From assembly GCF_916700565.1 (NCBI RefSeq), contig NZ_CAKAKO010000008.1, positions 62,001 to 126,000 of the forward strand: a stretch of DNA of 64,000 bases, in the 5' to 3' direction. The position numbers and the translations under genes are program-made. The notes beneath the pieces were generated by a model. That model made no database searches and had not been told where the DNA came from. It worked only from the letters and a program-made list of their open reading frames with translations. This document shows, in pieces, positions 45,066 through 53,452 of this stretch (positions are counted from its first letter, which is position 1; each line of letters opens with the position of its first letter). The stretch is from Xenophilus sp. Marseille-Q4582 (lineage in GTDB: Bacteria > Pseudomonadota > Gammaproteobacteria > Burkholderiales > Burkholderiaceae_C).

Positions 45066-45268
45066 AGTGTCCACGCAAGGTTGCGTGCACACGATCTTGC
45101 TCAGACCCCCACCTCCCTTCAAGATGGGTTCGCCGTTTGCTTACGGTCCAACTCATTGATGAAGGCATCCACGATTCGAACCGTGTTGTCCTCTGCGATG
45201 AAGTCATCCAGGCACTCCGGCAGCAATGTGACTTGCTGCCTGTCCTGACCTTCGATGAATCTGGACAT

Positions 45269-45591
45269 ATTGACCTCGCTGCTCAATATGTCCACAGACT
45301 CTACCAGCTGGGTCGCAGAGGTGAGAGAGGGTTTTCACACAGCCTCCAGCGAGTGCTGTCAGTCGCTCTGGCATAGTCGGCTCAAGCTGAGGGTCGCAAA
45401 GCTGACCTTCAACCAAGCGACCGATACTTCGATGTGCGATACCGACGGGTGGAATTGCCGAGACAGTTGGCACCCTGCCGCCTCGCGCTGTGAATGATTG
45501 ATTCCCATCAGAGCGGCGGACTCGAATCGCCGCACAGCTGTCCCAGCTATGCGACACTGCGCGAAAGTAAGGTTGGAATCGCCCCGGCCGT
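45269..45591. other. Upstream part of the IS1182 remnant and unassigned DNA
   Basis: No gene is recognised. The part next to 45268 should hold the promoter and terminus of the IS1182 element; I cannot place the terminus. The remainder shows no clear repeats. Confidence 0.4.
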
Positions 45592-46515
45592 TCAAGCCAA
45601 CGCAGGCTTGGCCCAGTCATAGATTTCGCGGGCAAGATCGGCGGGCTCTTGCATGCTCACGAATCGGAAACCGTCACGTTCGAGCTTCCATTCATGTTCG
45701 CCTATCGTCTCTTCGATTCGACGGAATTCGCGAGGTTCCATTGAGCTTGGATCGGGAGTCAAGAGGAACAACCCTGCGGATTCGAGGTTCTTAACCTTTC
45801 TGCATGTTTTCAGGTCAAGACCGGCTTTCAACAGGTTCAGTTCCACAGACTGCTGCGACTTGTAGACGGCAGACGCAACTGCGCCACAGCTCTTGGGAGT
45901 CATCAGATTCAAGTCGAGGTAGTGGCGATCGTTGCCATCTCCTGGGACGAGCAGACCAGGATGGTCGACCATCACAAAGCGCTCGAAATCCATGGCGGCG
46001 ATTTCCTTGAGTTTCTCGTTGACGAGCTTTCTGGCTGCTGCTGTGTCGATACTCGCGAACTCTCGGACCTTCTTCACGTTCGATGGGACCATGGCGACCA
46101 CATCGCTGAAAAGTCGCTCTACAGCAGCTTCCCGATCACTGCCTGAGGTGTGGACTGGCCGGGAGAGCGAAAGTACGTGGCTGTCGAATAGGATTTGACT
46201 CAAGGGAGTCTTCTCCTTGATGGCGGCTTGAAGCACACCATAGGCATAGGCCATCAATGCCTTGGCGGAACTGTGAGGGAACCCCTCCGGATAGACACAA
46301 TCGAACTTCTTGAAGTCATCAAGCAGTTTGAAGTAGAGCCTTTCGTCGTCCGCCTGCACGACCACGCCAATTGGGAAGCGCTGCGGCGAAAAGATGTCGG
46401 GTTGAAACTCGATGTAGGACCACCATCCCGAGAAGCCAGGCTTGGGAGTCGCCTTTGCTGATCGCAGCAAGGCGGAGTAGTCCAGTCTTGGCCGACTCCT
46501 TGTTGTTTCGCTCAT
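45592..46515 (-). CDS. Hypothetical protein, DUF3037-like N-terminal region
   Basis: A 307-residue protein. Residues about 20-140 (WWSYIEFQPDIFSPQRFPIG; VVVQADDERLYFKLLDDFKK; HVLSLSRPVHTSGSDREAAV then ERLFSDVV) resemble DUF3037, a small domain commonly encoded next to HipA-like kinases. The C-terminal 160 residues are unrecognised. The start codon ATG 46515 overlaps the kinase stop (ATGA), so the two genes form a coupled operon. No signal peptide or membrane segment is evident. The DUF3037 assignment is tentative. Confidence 0.65.
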   Translation of the reverse strand: MSETTRSRPRLDYSALLRSAKATPKPGFSGWWSYIEFQPDIFSPQRFPIGVVVQADDERLYFKLLDDFKKFDCVYPEGFPHSSAKALMAYAYGVLQAAIKEKTPLSQILFDSHVLSLSRPVHTSGSDREAAVERLFSDVVAMVPSNVKKVREFASIDTAAARKLVNEKLKEIAAMDFERFVMVDHPGLLVPGDGNDRHYLDLNLMTPKSCGAVASAVYKSQQSVELNLLKAGLDLKTCRKVKNLESAGLFLLTPDPSSMEPREFRRIEETIGEHEWKLERDGFRFVSMQEPADLAREIYDWAKPALA

Positions 46516-47429
46516 GGCGTGTTCCCCTTTGTGGCCATATCTAGAACGCCCAACTCGCTTGCCAGCCATCCTCTTTGCGAGCGTGCAGCCAGAAAGTTCA
46601 TGGCGGCTGAATGCTCCGCTGCTGCTCCCGGCAGTAAGAGGTTCAGAAGGGCATTGAGCTCTGCTTGCGCGCTGGCAAGTGCTTCAGCATGACCGGCGGC
46701 GGCCCGCGTCATATCGGCCTTAAATGCCCTGACCCGCTTGTGGTCCAAGGTCTTCTCAGCATGCTTGACAAGGCAGTTGTGGTTGAAGTCCGAGGAAACC
46801 CAGAGTATGTCGTGAAGCATCGTCTCATGGTCGATGGATGCGTAACCGCCAGCCTTGTGCCGAATTACGTTGCCCATGTTTCGGTCGCGAAGCCCCGTCC
46901 ACTGATCGAAAGCCGCGAACTTGCGGGCATCGTTCGAGTTCATGAAGGTCTTGTGCTCGGTGATGAACTGCATGCCCGGCCTAGATGGCGACTTCGCGTG
47001 TGAGAGCACAGAGTTGCCCGGAATGGCTTCGCTGCACCAGGCTGGGATGAAGTCGCCTTGGAAAGCGGCGCATTCGAGAGTAAGCGGCTGGCTTTTAGCA
47101 AGCCTAGCCTTGTTCACAAGAATGATGGCTCCGAATTCGGATCGGCGCAACCCCGCGTGGCCGGCAAGAACCCAGCCGAGTGCTTCGCAGAGCAGTGTCG
47201 GCTTGTCGAGCCTGGGCGCAAGTTTTACAAAACATATGCGCTCCACACCCGCATCGTCTGCCACCACTGCGATGTGAGTGGAGTTGGCCGTCGCCTTACC
47301 TGGCTGGCCGCGATATTCACGCCATGCCGATGCGTCAAGCATGGGCACTTCTACGGGGAAAGCGTGAACAGGCGCTGAAGTCTCAATGGCGGTCGCGGGC
47401 GGTGGGGCTGCAGACTGGGTATCTGGCAT
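46512..47429 (-). CDS. HipA-like kinase domain protein
   Basis: A 305-residue protein with the outline of a HipA-type kinase: CFVKLAP (candidate ATP-binding Lys), a hydrophobic core (LLCEALGWVLAGHAGLRRSE), the catalytic-loop motif FDQWTGLRDRNMGNVIRH and the metal-binding segment GGYASIDHETML. It is shorter than HipA (about 430 residues) and lacks its N-terminal subdomain, as in the stand-alone HipA-like kinase family often paired with DUF3037 proteins. ATG 47429 (MPDTQSAAPPPAT) is chosen, with AAGGAGA upstream. The Pro/Ala-rich N-terminus is probably disordered. Toxin or signalling role unknown. Confidence 0.65.
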   Translation of the reverse strand: MPDTQSAAPPPATAIETSAPVHAFPVEVPMLDASAWREYRGQPGKATANSTHIAVVADDAGVERICFVKLAPRLDKPTLLCEALGWVLAGHAGLRRSEFGAIILVNKARLAKSQPLTLECAAFQGDFIPAWCSEAIPGNSVLSHAKSPSRPGMQFITEHKTFMNSNDARKFAAFDQWTGLRDRNMGNVIRHKAGGYASIDHETMLHDILWVSSDFNHNCLVKHAEKTLDHKRVRAFKADMTRAAAGHAEALASAQAELNALLNLLLPGAAAEHSAAMNFLAARSQRGWLASELGVLDMATKGNTP

Positions 47430-47480
47430 GGGCTTCTCCTTGAACGGGGGCTGCGCCCTTCTATTTCTCAATGTTCTATT

Positions 47481-47504
47481 TTTACCGCAAATGTTTACCG
47501 CAAA
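47481..47504 (-). promoter_or_regulatory. Tandem repeat upstream of HipA-like operon
   Basis: TTTACCGCAAA occurs at 47481-47491 and 47494-47504, a 13-bp period, about 50 bp before the kinase start. The AT-rich setting suits a promoter, and the repeats could be an operator. Confidence 0.45.
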
Positions 47505-47893
47505 GTTACCCTTTTCTGATGGGCAGCATGCGGCGTGATTTACCCGCTAACGACCGCGCGGCGCGGCTCTAGGCGACTGTGAGGCTTATGCCTAGACTCG
47601 GAGTGTCGACGATTTGGGGCAATTCAGCGGCAGGTTTCGGCCATCGCCGACAGTTGCCGACCCAAAGCGTCCGACCGCAACCAGCCTTGTAGCGACACCC
47701 GTGTCTTGACCGGCAAGTCTGCAGCGAGTGCGGTCAGTCACCTGTCCCGCACGACAGTACGGTCTGCGACTTATTCCCGCCGCCCAGGACCGTGGATTTC
47801 GGTGTCGCAAGCGGCGCCGTGAACCGCTTCCTTCAAGTTAAAACACACCTGAACATATCCGAGTCATTTGATCTGTCGGGTTGACCTTCAGAC
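47505..47893. other. Non-coding region and end of the inverted duplication
   Basis: No gene is recognised. From about 47680 rightward the sequence is the downstream flank of dctM and matches 41375-41590 in reverse with several differences. To the left of that it is unrelated. Confidence 0.5.
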
Positions 47894-49664
47894 TCAGGAC
47901 GTCATGCGCAGCGCAATGAGCGTGATGGCCGGGAACGCCGCCAGGATGGCCGTGCGCACCAGGTCGCTGATGACGAAGGGTGTCACGCCACGGTAGGTCT
48001 GCACGATGGGCGTGTCCTTGGCCATGCTGTTGATGACGAACAGGTTCATGCCCACGGGCGGTGTGATCAGACCCACCTCCACCACGATCAACACCAGAAT
48101 GCCGAACCAGATGGCCGTTTCTTCCGGGTTCATGCCAAAGTCCAGGCCCATGATCATCGGGAAGAAGATCGGGATGGTCAGCAGGATCATGGACAGCGAG
48201 TCCATCACGCAGCCCAGCAGCAGGTACACCACCAGCACGGTGGTCAGCACCAGCCAGGGGCTCATGCCCAGGCCAATGACCCACTGCGCCAGTTCCTGCG
48301 GCAGTTGCGACAGCGCCAGGAAGGTGTTGTACAGGCCCGCGCCCAGCACGATCATGAAGATCATGCCCGTGGCAATGGCCGTGCCGTAGATGGAGTTTCG
48401 CAGCGTCTTGGCGTTGATGCCGCCTGCTGCCCAGGCTGCCACACCAGTGCCGAACGCGCCGACGGCCGCGCCTTCGGTGGGGGTGAAGATACCGGTGTAG
48501 ATGCCGCCGACCACCGCCAGGAAGATGACCAGCACCGGCCACACCTTGAACGTGGCCTTCCAGCGTTCAGCCATGGGCATGGGGGGCATGCTGCCAGCGC
48601 TGCCGGGCTTGAGGCGAACGTACAGCGAGATCACGATGATGTAGCCCACCGCCGCTAGAATGCCCGGGATGAACGCCGCCAGGAAAAGCTTGGCAATGTT
48701 CTGTTCGGTCAGGATGGCGTAGATGACCAGAACCACGGAAGGCGGAATCAGGATGCCCAGCGTACCGCCAGCAGCCAGCGTGGCCGTGGACAGCGCACCG
48801 GAATAACCCGCGCGCTTGAGCTCCGGCAGGGCCACCTGGCCCATGGTGGCAGCCGTGGCCAGCGACGAGCCGCAGATGGCACCGAAACCGGCGCAAGCGC
48901 CGATGGCTGCCATGGCCACACCGCCCTTGCGGTGGCCCACCCAGGCTTCAGCCGCCTTGAACAGCGCCTGCGACAAGCCGCCGAGCGCGGCAAACTGCCC
49001 CATCAGCAAGAACAGCGGGATCACCGACAGGTTGTAGTTGGAGAACGTGCTGTAGGTGACCTGCTTGAGCTGGTTGAGGATGGGTGCGTGCGAGCCGTAG
49101 ATGAAGTACGCCCCCACCAGGCCGCAGACCGCCATGGCCAGGCCAATGGGCACGCGAATGAAAATCAGAGCCAGCAGGACCGGAAAGGACCAGGAGGCGA
49201 GTTCAATACCAGTCATGTCAATGTCCTCCGGTGGATTCAACCGTCCAGCCTGGCGGGTACTTGGCCAGGCCAAACTGGATCAGGGTCTTGGCGATGTACG
49301 ACAGGCAACCGATGACGGCGCCCACCATGCACAGCGCATACGCCCACCACACCGGCATCTGCAGGATGAAGGTGGTTTCAAAGTATTCACGCTTTTCCAG
49401 CATGCCCTCCCACAGCATCCATGTCAGTGCCAGCCACAGCACCAGCATGATCACGTCGCTGAAGGTGTCCACCAGCCATTTCATCGACTTGGGCAGGTGC
49501 ATGTAGAACAGGTCCACCGTGGCATGCCCGCCTTTGAGGTAGCACCAAGGCAGAAAGAAGAACACCGCCAAGGCCGTGCCCACTTCGACCATTTCAAAGT
49601 CGCCCGGCACAGGGCCCAGCCCCACGCCAATGAGCGCACGGCCGGTGATGCTCGCCACGCTCAT
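47680..49664 (-). repeat. Inverted duplication, arm 2 (dctQM and downstream)
   Basis: Reverse-complement partner of 39602-41590. This arm continues into an intact dctQ start and dctP, so it is probably the original copy. Divergence is visible in the dctM downstream flank and at scattered codons. Confidence 0.85.
47894..49216 (-). CDS. dctM: TRAP transporter large permease DctM
   Basis: A 440-residue multi-spanning membrane protein forming the translocation channel of a TRAP transporter with the DctQ and DctP encoded upstream. Motifs: IRVPIGLAMAVCGLVGAYF, GAICGSSLATAATMGQVALP and GLITPPVGMNLFVI. It starts 1 bp after the dctQ stop. Intact. It is the last gene of the hydroxyquinol-transport gene row. 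Confidence 0.93.
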   Translation of the reverse strand: MTGIELASWSFPVLLALIFIRVPIGLAMAVCGLVGAYFIYGSHAPILNQLKQVTYSTFSNYNLSVIPLFLLMGQFAALGGLSQALFKAAEAWVGHRKGGVAMAAIGACAGFGAICGSSLATAATMGQVALPELKRAGYSGALSTATLAAGGTLGILIPPSVVLVIYAILTEQNIAKLFLAAFIPGILAAVGYIIVISLYVRLKPGSAGSMPPMPMAERWKATFKVWPVLVIFLAVVGGIYTGIFTPTEGAAVGAFGTGVAAWAAGGINAKTLRNSIYGTAIATGMIFMIVLGAGLYNTFLALSQLPQELAQWVIGLGMSPWLVLTTVLVVYLLLGCVMDSLSMILLTIPIFFPMIMGLDFGMNPEETAIWFGILVLIVVEVGLITPPVGMNLFVINSMAKDTPIVQTYRGVTPFVISDLVRTAILAAFPAITLIALRMTS

Positions 49665-49739
49665 GAGGGTGATGGCACACAGCACCAACCCGCCCACAAT
49701 GGCAGACCACTTCGCGCTCCGGAATATCCAGGCCATCAT
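49218..49739 (-). CDS. dctQ: TRAP transporter small permease DctQ
   Basis: A 173-residue membrane protein with four hydrophobic segments (WSAIVGGLVLCAITLMSV; TALAVFFFLPWCYLKGGHAT; IMLVLWLALTWMLWEGM; AYALCMVGAVIGCLSYI). It has the usual small-permease length and the conserved GHATVD. It lies between dctP and dctM on the same strand. Complete, unlike the arm 1 copy. Confidence 0.92.
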   Translation of the reverse strand: MMAWIFRSAKWSAIVGGLVLCAITLMSVASITGRALIGVGLGPVPGDFEMVEVGTALAVFFFLPWCYLKGGHATVDLFYMHLPKSMKWLVDTFSDVIMLVLWLALTWMLWEGMLEKREYFETTFILQMPVWWAYALCMVGAVIGCLSYIAKTLIQFGLAKYPPGWTVESTGGH

Positions 49740-49799
49740 GTCGTCGTCCTTAAAAGAACGCGCATGGCCACCATGGCCATGCGCGATTTCGGTAATCGC

Positions 49800-50837
49800 T
49801 TATCGGTTGTATTTGGCGATCAGCGCGCGAGCCTCGCTGGCCAGCTTTTTGCCATCAATGCCTTTCTTGGCCACTTCCGTCACCCAGTCGCTTTCCACGG
49901 AGCTGGCGGTGCGCAGCCAGCGCTGCGTCTCGGCCGCGTCCAGAGTTACCAGATTGTTGCCAGCCTTGGCCGCGATGTCACGGCCAGCCTTGTCGCCCTC
50001 GTCCATGGCACGGCCGAACATGGCAGCGGCTTCCAGGCCGGAGTTGTTGTCGATCACCTTCTTCAGGTCGGGCGGCAGCTTGTCGTAGGTGGCCTTGTTC
50101 ATGCTGAAGGCGAAGGCCATGTTGTACAGGCCCTTGTCACCGGCAAAGCTGGTGTGGTTCTTGACCAGTTCGGTCACCTTCAGGGACGGGCTAACTTCCC
50201 AGGTTGTCGTTGCCCCATCAATGACGCCTTTGGACAGTGCCTCAGTCACTGCAGGAACCGGCATACCCACGGGGGTGGCGCCCAGCTTGACCAGCATGTT
50301 GTTGACGATGCGGGTGCCACCGCGGATCTTCATGCCGCGCAGCGTTTCCAGACCAGTGACAGCCTGTTTGGTATGGAATACCCCTGGGCCGTGAGCATGG
50401 ACAGCAATAAGTTTCACATCCTTGAACTCGTCGCCAGCATATTTGTCGACGTATTCCCAGACGGCCTTGGAGGTGATCTCACCAGCGTTCGGGCCGGAAG
50501 GGGCAATGAAGGGAATCTCGAACACTTCCGTCTTGACGAAGCGGCCCGGGGTGTAGCCCAGCACGGTCCAGGTGATGTCGGCCACGCCGTCCTTGGCCTG
50601 GTCGAACAGTTGCGCGGGCGAGCCGCCCATTTGCATGGCGTGGAACATCTGCACCTTGATCTTGCCGCCAGACTCTTTTTCGACCTTCTGCGCCCAAGGA
50701 ATGATGGCCTTGGCCGGAATGGTGGCCTGCGGCGGGAGGAACTGGTGCAGACGCAGGGTGACCTGCTGCGCCATCGCGCTGCCTGCAAAGAGTGTTGCGC
50801 ACACCAGACCGATGGCGCGGAACTTGAGCTTTTTCAT
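49800..50837 (-). CDS. dctP: TRAP transporter substrate-binding protein DctP
   Basis: A 345-residue periplasmic receptor. Signal peptide: KKLKFRAIGLVCATLFAGSA, ending AMA. The DctP fold is recognisable: VTLRLHQFLPPQATIPAKAI, the ligand-contacting MKIRGGTRIVNNMLVKLGAT with a conserved Arg for a carboxylate, and GVIDGATTTWEV. AGGAGA precedes ATG 50837. The substrate is most likely an organic acid; the operon context suggests an aromatic acid. IS5 copy C ends 16 bp upstream of the start and separates this gene from the thiolase gene. Confidence 0.92.
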   Translation of the reverse strand: MKKLKFRAIGLVCATLFAGSAMAQQVTLRLHQFLPPQATIPAKAIIPWAQKVEKESGGKIKVQMFHAMQMGGSPAQLFDQAKDGVADITWTVLGYTPGRFVKTEVFEIPFIAPSGPNAGEITSKAVWEYVDKYAGDEFKDVKLIAVHAHGPGVFHTKQAVTGLETLRGMKIRGGTRIVNNMLVKLGATPVGMPVPAVTEALSKGVIDGATTTWEVSPSLKVTELVKNHTSFAGDKGLYNMAFAFSMNKATYDKLPPDLKKVIDNNSGLEAAAMFGRAMDEGDKAGRDIAAKAGNNLVTLDAAETQRWLRTASSVESDWVTEVAKKGIDGKKLASEARALIAKYNR

Positions 50838-50853
50838 GGGGAAGTCTCCTTAA

Positions 50854-52174
50854 CAGGCCGTTGAAAAATCCCCTGCGAGCGTCCGCGTCGGCCGCTACGA
50901 TCTGAAGCCATCCCGGAACAACTGCGACAAGAAAGATGAGAGGCAACCAAGACTTCCAGGGGGCGATGTTTAGCTACATCAGCCTTGAAGAAAGAGTGCC
51001 AGCGGCACACCCGCTGCGCAAGTTGCGCGCCGTGGTGGATGCGCTGCTGTCGAGCATGAACAGCGAGTTCGAAGCGGTGTACGCCCGCCGTGGCCGCCCC
51101 TCGGTGCCGCCGGAGATGCTGCTCAAGGCCTTGCTGCTGCAAATCCTGTTCTCCATCCGCAGCGAACGCCAGCTGGTCGAGGCGGTCAACTACAACCTGC
51201 TGTACCGCTGGTTCGTGGGCCTGAACATTGAAGACAAGGTCTGGGACCACTCCACCTTCAGCGCCAACCGCGAACGCCTCTTCAACGAAGACCTGGCGCG
51301 CGCCTTCTTCGAGCGCGTCAAGCTCAGCGCCCAGTGGGGCCGGCTTGCCAGCGACGAACACTTCAGCGTGGACGGCACGCTGATTGAGGCCTGGGCCTCG
51401 CACAAGAGTTTCAAACGCAAAGACGACGACAGCGGCACGCCACCCGGACGCAACCCCGAGGTGAACTTCAAAGGGCAGGAGCGCTGCAACGACACCCACG
51501 CCAGCACCACCGATGCCGATGCCCGGCTGTTCAAGAAGAGCGCGGGCGACAAATCTCGCCTGTGCCACATGGGGCACATCCTCATGGAGAACCGCAACGG
51601 GCTGATCGTGGATGTGGAGATCACACATGCCAGTGGCACCGCCGAGCGCGAGGCGGCGCTGGCGATGCTCAAACGCCGGGGAAACAAGAACAAGCGGGCC
51701 ACGGTCGGGGCCGACAAAGGTTACGACAGCCAGGCCTTCATCAAGGGCTGCCGAAAGCTCAAAGTCACGCCACACGTGGCGGCCAAGGACAAGCACTCGG
51801 CGGTCGATGGCCGCATCCGGCGCCACGAGGGCTACAAGACCAGCCTCAAAGTGCGCAAGCGCATCGAGGAGGCCTTTGGCTGGATCAAGACAGTGGGTGG
51901 TCTGGCCAAGACCAAATTGATCGGTCAGGCCAAGCTCGCGGGCCAGGCGCTGCTGTGCTTTGCCACCTACAACCTGGTGCGCATGGGCAGTCTGGGCGGC
52001 TGGTGGGACGCGCATCATGCGTGAACCATGGGATACGTGCGCCCGGAACGGGCAAAACGGCCTGCAAACAGGCCGAAATGGCCGCTCCAATCGCTGCGCA
52101 GGCCAGTTTGGGCGATCCGTTTCTTCGAAATCCACGACCCTGGCGCGTTCGATGAGCATTTTTTCAACGGCCTG
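50854..52174 (+). mobile_element. IS5-family element, copy C
   Basis: A 1321-bp element with CAGGCCGTTGAAAAA-type ends and a TTAA duplication (50850-50853 and 52175-52178). Its gene faces opposite to the surrounding operon. It lies between the thiolase stop and the dctP ribosome-binding site, so it breaks the transcription unit. Confidence 0.93.
50936..52024 (+). CDS. IS5-family transposase (copy C)
   Basis: A 362-residue DDE transposase with the same catalytic motifs as copies A and B. It is intact and the most diverged of the three, with changes concentrated around the second Asp (GYDSQAFIKGCRKLKVTPHV here, GYDSKAFIKGCRRLLVTPHV in A and B). Confidence 0.93.
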   Translation: MRGNQDFQGAMFSYISLEERVPAAHPLRKLRAVVDALLSSMNSEFEAVYARRGRPSVPPEMLLKALLLQILFSIRSERQLVEAVNYNLLYRWFVGLNIEDKVWDHSTFSANRERLFNEDLARAFFERVKLSAQWGRLASDEHFSVDGTLIEAWASHKSFKRKDDDSGTPPGRNPEVNFKGQERCNDTHASTTDADARLFKKSAGDKSRLCHMGHILMENRNGLIVDVEITHASGTAEREAALAMLKRRGNKNKRATVGADKGYDSQAFIKGCRKLKVTPHVAAKDKHSAVDGRIRRHEGYKTSLKVRKRIEEAFGWIKTVGGLAKTKLIGQAKLAGQALLCFATYNLVRMGSLGGWWDAHHA

Positions 52175-52228
52175 TTAAAGATATAAGTCAATAACGCAGA
52201 AAGCTTTCAGCAGATCAAAATTTCAACC

Positions 52229-53440
52229 TCATACCCGCTCGATGACGATTGCAATTCCCTGCCCCACGCCAATGCACATGGTGCACAGCGCGTAGCGGCC
52301 ACCGGTGGTGTGCAACCGGTTGATAGCAGTGGTGGCCAGCCGCGCGCCCGAGGCCCCCAGCGGATGGCCCAGCGCAATGGCGCCGCCCCAGGCATTGACG
52401 CGCGGGTCATCGTCTTGCAAGCCCAGCAGGCGCAGCACCGCCAGGCCCTGCGCAGCAAAAGCTTCGTTGAGCTCGATCACGTCCATCTGGGCCAGCGTCA
52501 ACCCGGTCTGGGCCAGCACCTTCTGCGTGGCCGGGGCCGGGCCAATGCCCATGATGCGTGGCGCCACCCCTGCAGTGGCCATACCCACAACGCGGGCCTT
52601 CGGCGTCAGGCCGTTCCTGGCAGCAGTGGCTTCGTCGGCCAGGATCAGTGCACAGGCGCCATCGTTCACGCCCGAGGCGTTACCGGCGGTCACCGTGCCG
52701 TCAGTGCGCACCACACCCTTGAGCTTGGCCAGCGCTTCCAGGCTGGTCTTGCGCGGGTGCTCGTCCGTATCCACCACGATGGCGTCGCCCTTCTTCTGCG
52801 GGATGGTGACGGCGCAGATCTCGCGCGCCAGGTGGCCTGCCTCGATGGCAGCCACCGCACGCAACTGGCTGTTGAGCGCCATCAGGTCCTGCGCTTCACG
52901 CTCGATGTTGAAGTCCACCGCCACGTTCTCGGCAGTCTCGGGCATGGAGTCCACGCCGTACTTGTCTTTCATCAGCTTGTTGATGAAGCGCCAGCCGATG
53001 GTGGTGTCATAGACCGCGTTCGCGCGGCTGAAGGCCGATTCGGCTTTGGGCATGACGAAGGGCGCACGGCTCATGCTCTCCACACCGCCTGCGATCATCA
53101 GGCCCGACTCACCGGCCTTGATGGCACGCGCCGCAGTGCCAATAGCGTCCAGCCCCGAGCCGCACAGGCGGTTGACGGTAGCGCCTGGCACCTCCAGCGG
53201 CAAGCCAGCGAGCAGGCTGCTCATGCGCGCAACGTTGCGGTTGTCTTCGCCCGCCTGGTTGGCACAGCCGTAGATCACATCGGTCACAGCAGCCCAATCG
53301 ACGTTGGGGTTGCGGGCCATCAGTGCCCGCAGCGGTACGGCGCCAAGGTCGTCGGCCCGTACCGAAGACAAGGCACCACCGTAGCGGCCGAAGGGGGTGC
53401 GGATGGCGTCACAGATAAAAGCTTGATTCATGGCAGTCAT
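52229..53440 (-). CDS. pcaF: 3-oxoadipyl-CoA thiolase
   Basis: A 403-residue thiolase cleaving 3-oxoadipyl-CoA with CoA into succinyl-CoA and acetyl-CoA, the last step of the pathway. The N-terminal FICDAIRTPFGRYGGALSSV is typical of PcaF-type thiolases. The acyl-accepting Cys is in VNRLCGSGLDAIG, the His in GGAIALGHPLGASGAR, and the second Cys in ALCTMCIGVGQG. A start 9 bp downstream (MNQAFICDAI) gives the usual 400 residues. It follows pcaJ by 12 bp. Confidence 0.92.
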   Translation of the reverse strand: MTAMNQAFICDAIRTPFGRYGGALSSVRADDLGAVPLRALMARNPNVDWAAVTDVIYGCANQAGEDNRNVARMSSLLAGLPLEVPGATVNRLCGSGLDAIGTAARAIKAGESGLMIAGGVESMSRAPFVMPKAESAFSRANAVYDTTIGWRFINKLMKDKYGVDSMPETAENVAVDFNIEREAQDLMALNSQLRAVAAIEAGHLAREICAVTIPQKKGDAIVVDTDEHPRKTSLEALAKLKGVVRTDGTVTAGNASGVNDGACALILADEATAARNGLTPKARVVGMATAGVAPRIMGIGPAPATQKVLAQTGLTLAQMDVIELNEAFAAQGLAVLRLLGLQDDDPRVNAWGGAIALGHPLGASGARLATTAINRLHTTGGRYALCTMCIGVGQGIAIVIERV

Positions 53441-53452
53441 GTCGTGTGTCTG

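Larger units (their letters stand above)
42282..45144 (-). mobile_element. IS66-family element with passenger gene
   Basis: A 2863-bp element. The ends are GTAACCGTCCGGCGAACCC (left) and the complement of GTAAGCAAACGGCGAACCC (right). A perfect 8-bp duplication, GGTCCAAC, lies at 42274-42281 and 45145-45152, the standard IS66 target size. It carries tnpA, tnpB and tnpC on the minus strand and one unrelated gene on the plus strand between tnpC and the left end. Confidence 0.93.
41779..45268 (-). pseudogene. IS1182-family transposase, N-terminal part, split by IS66
   Basis: Start ATG 45268 (MSRFIEGQDRQQVTLLPECL) reads to the IS66 insertion at 45145. The frame resumes at 42281 (after removing one GGTCCAAC) as LDLAALEFQGLQPASTGRPS, then GYLNRIQSSRRLERECQRN and TDAVVAIDGSKFKAVNNRER. 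It ends near 41779, where an IS66 remnant cuts it, so only about 205 of roughly 450-500 residues remain. The first catalytic Asp (AIDGSKFKA) is present, the later acidic residues are lost. Confidence 0.85.
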
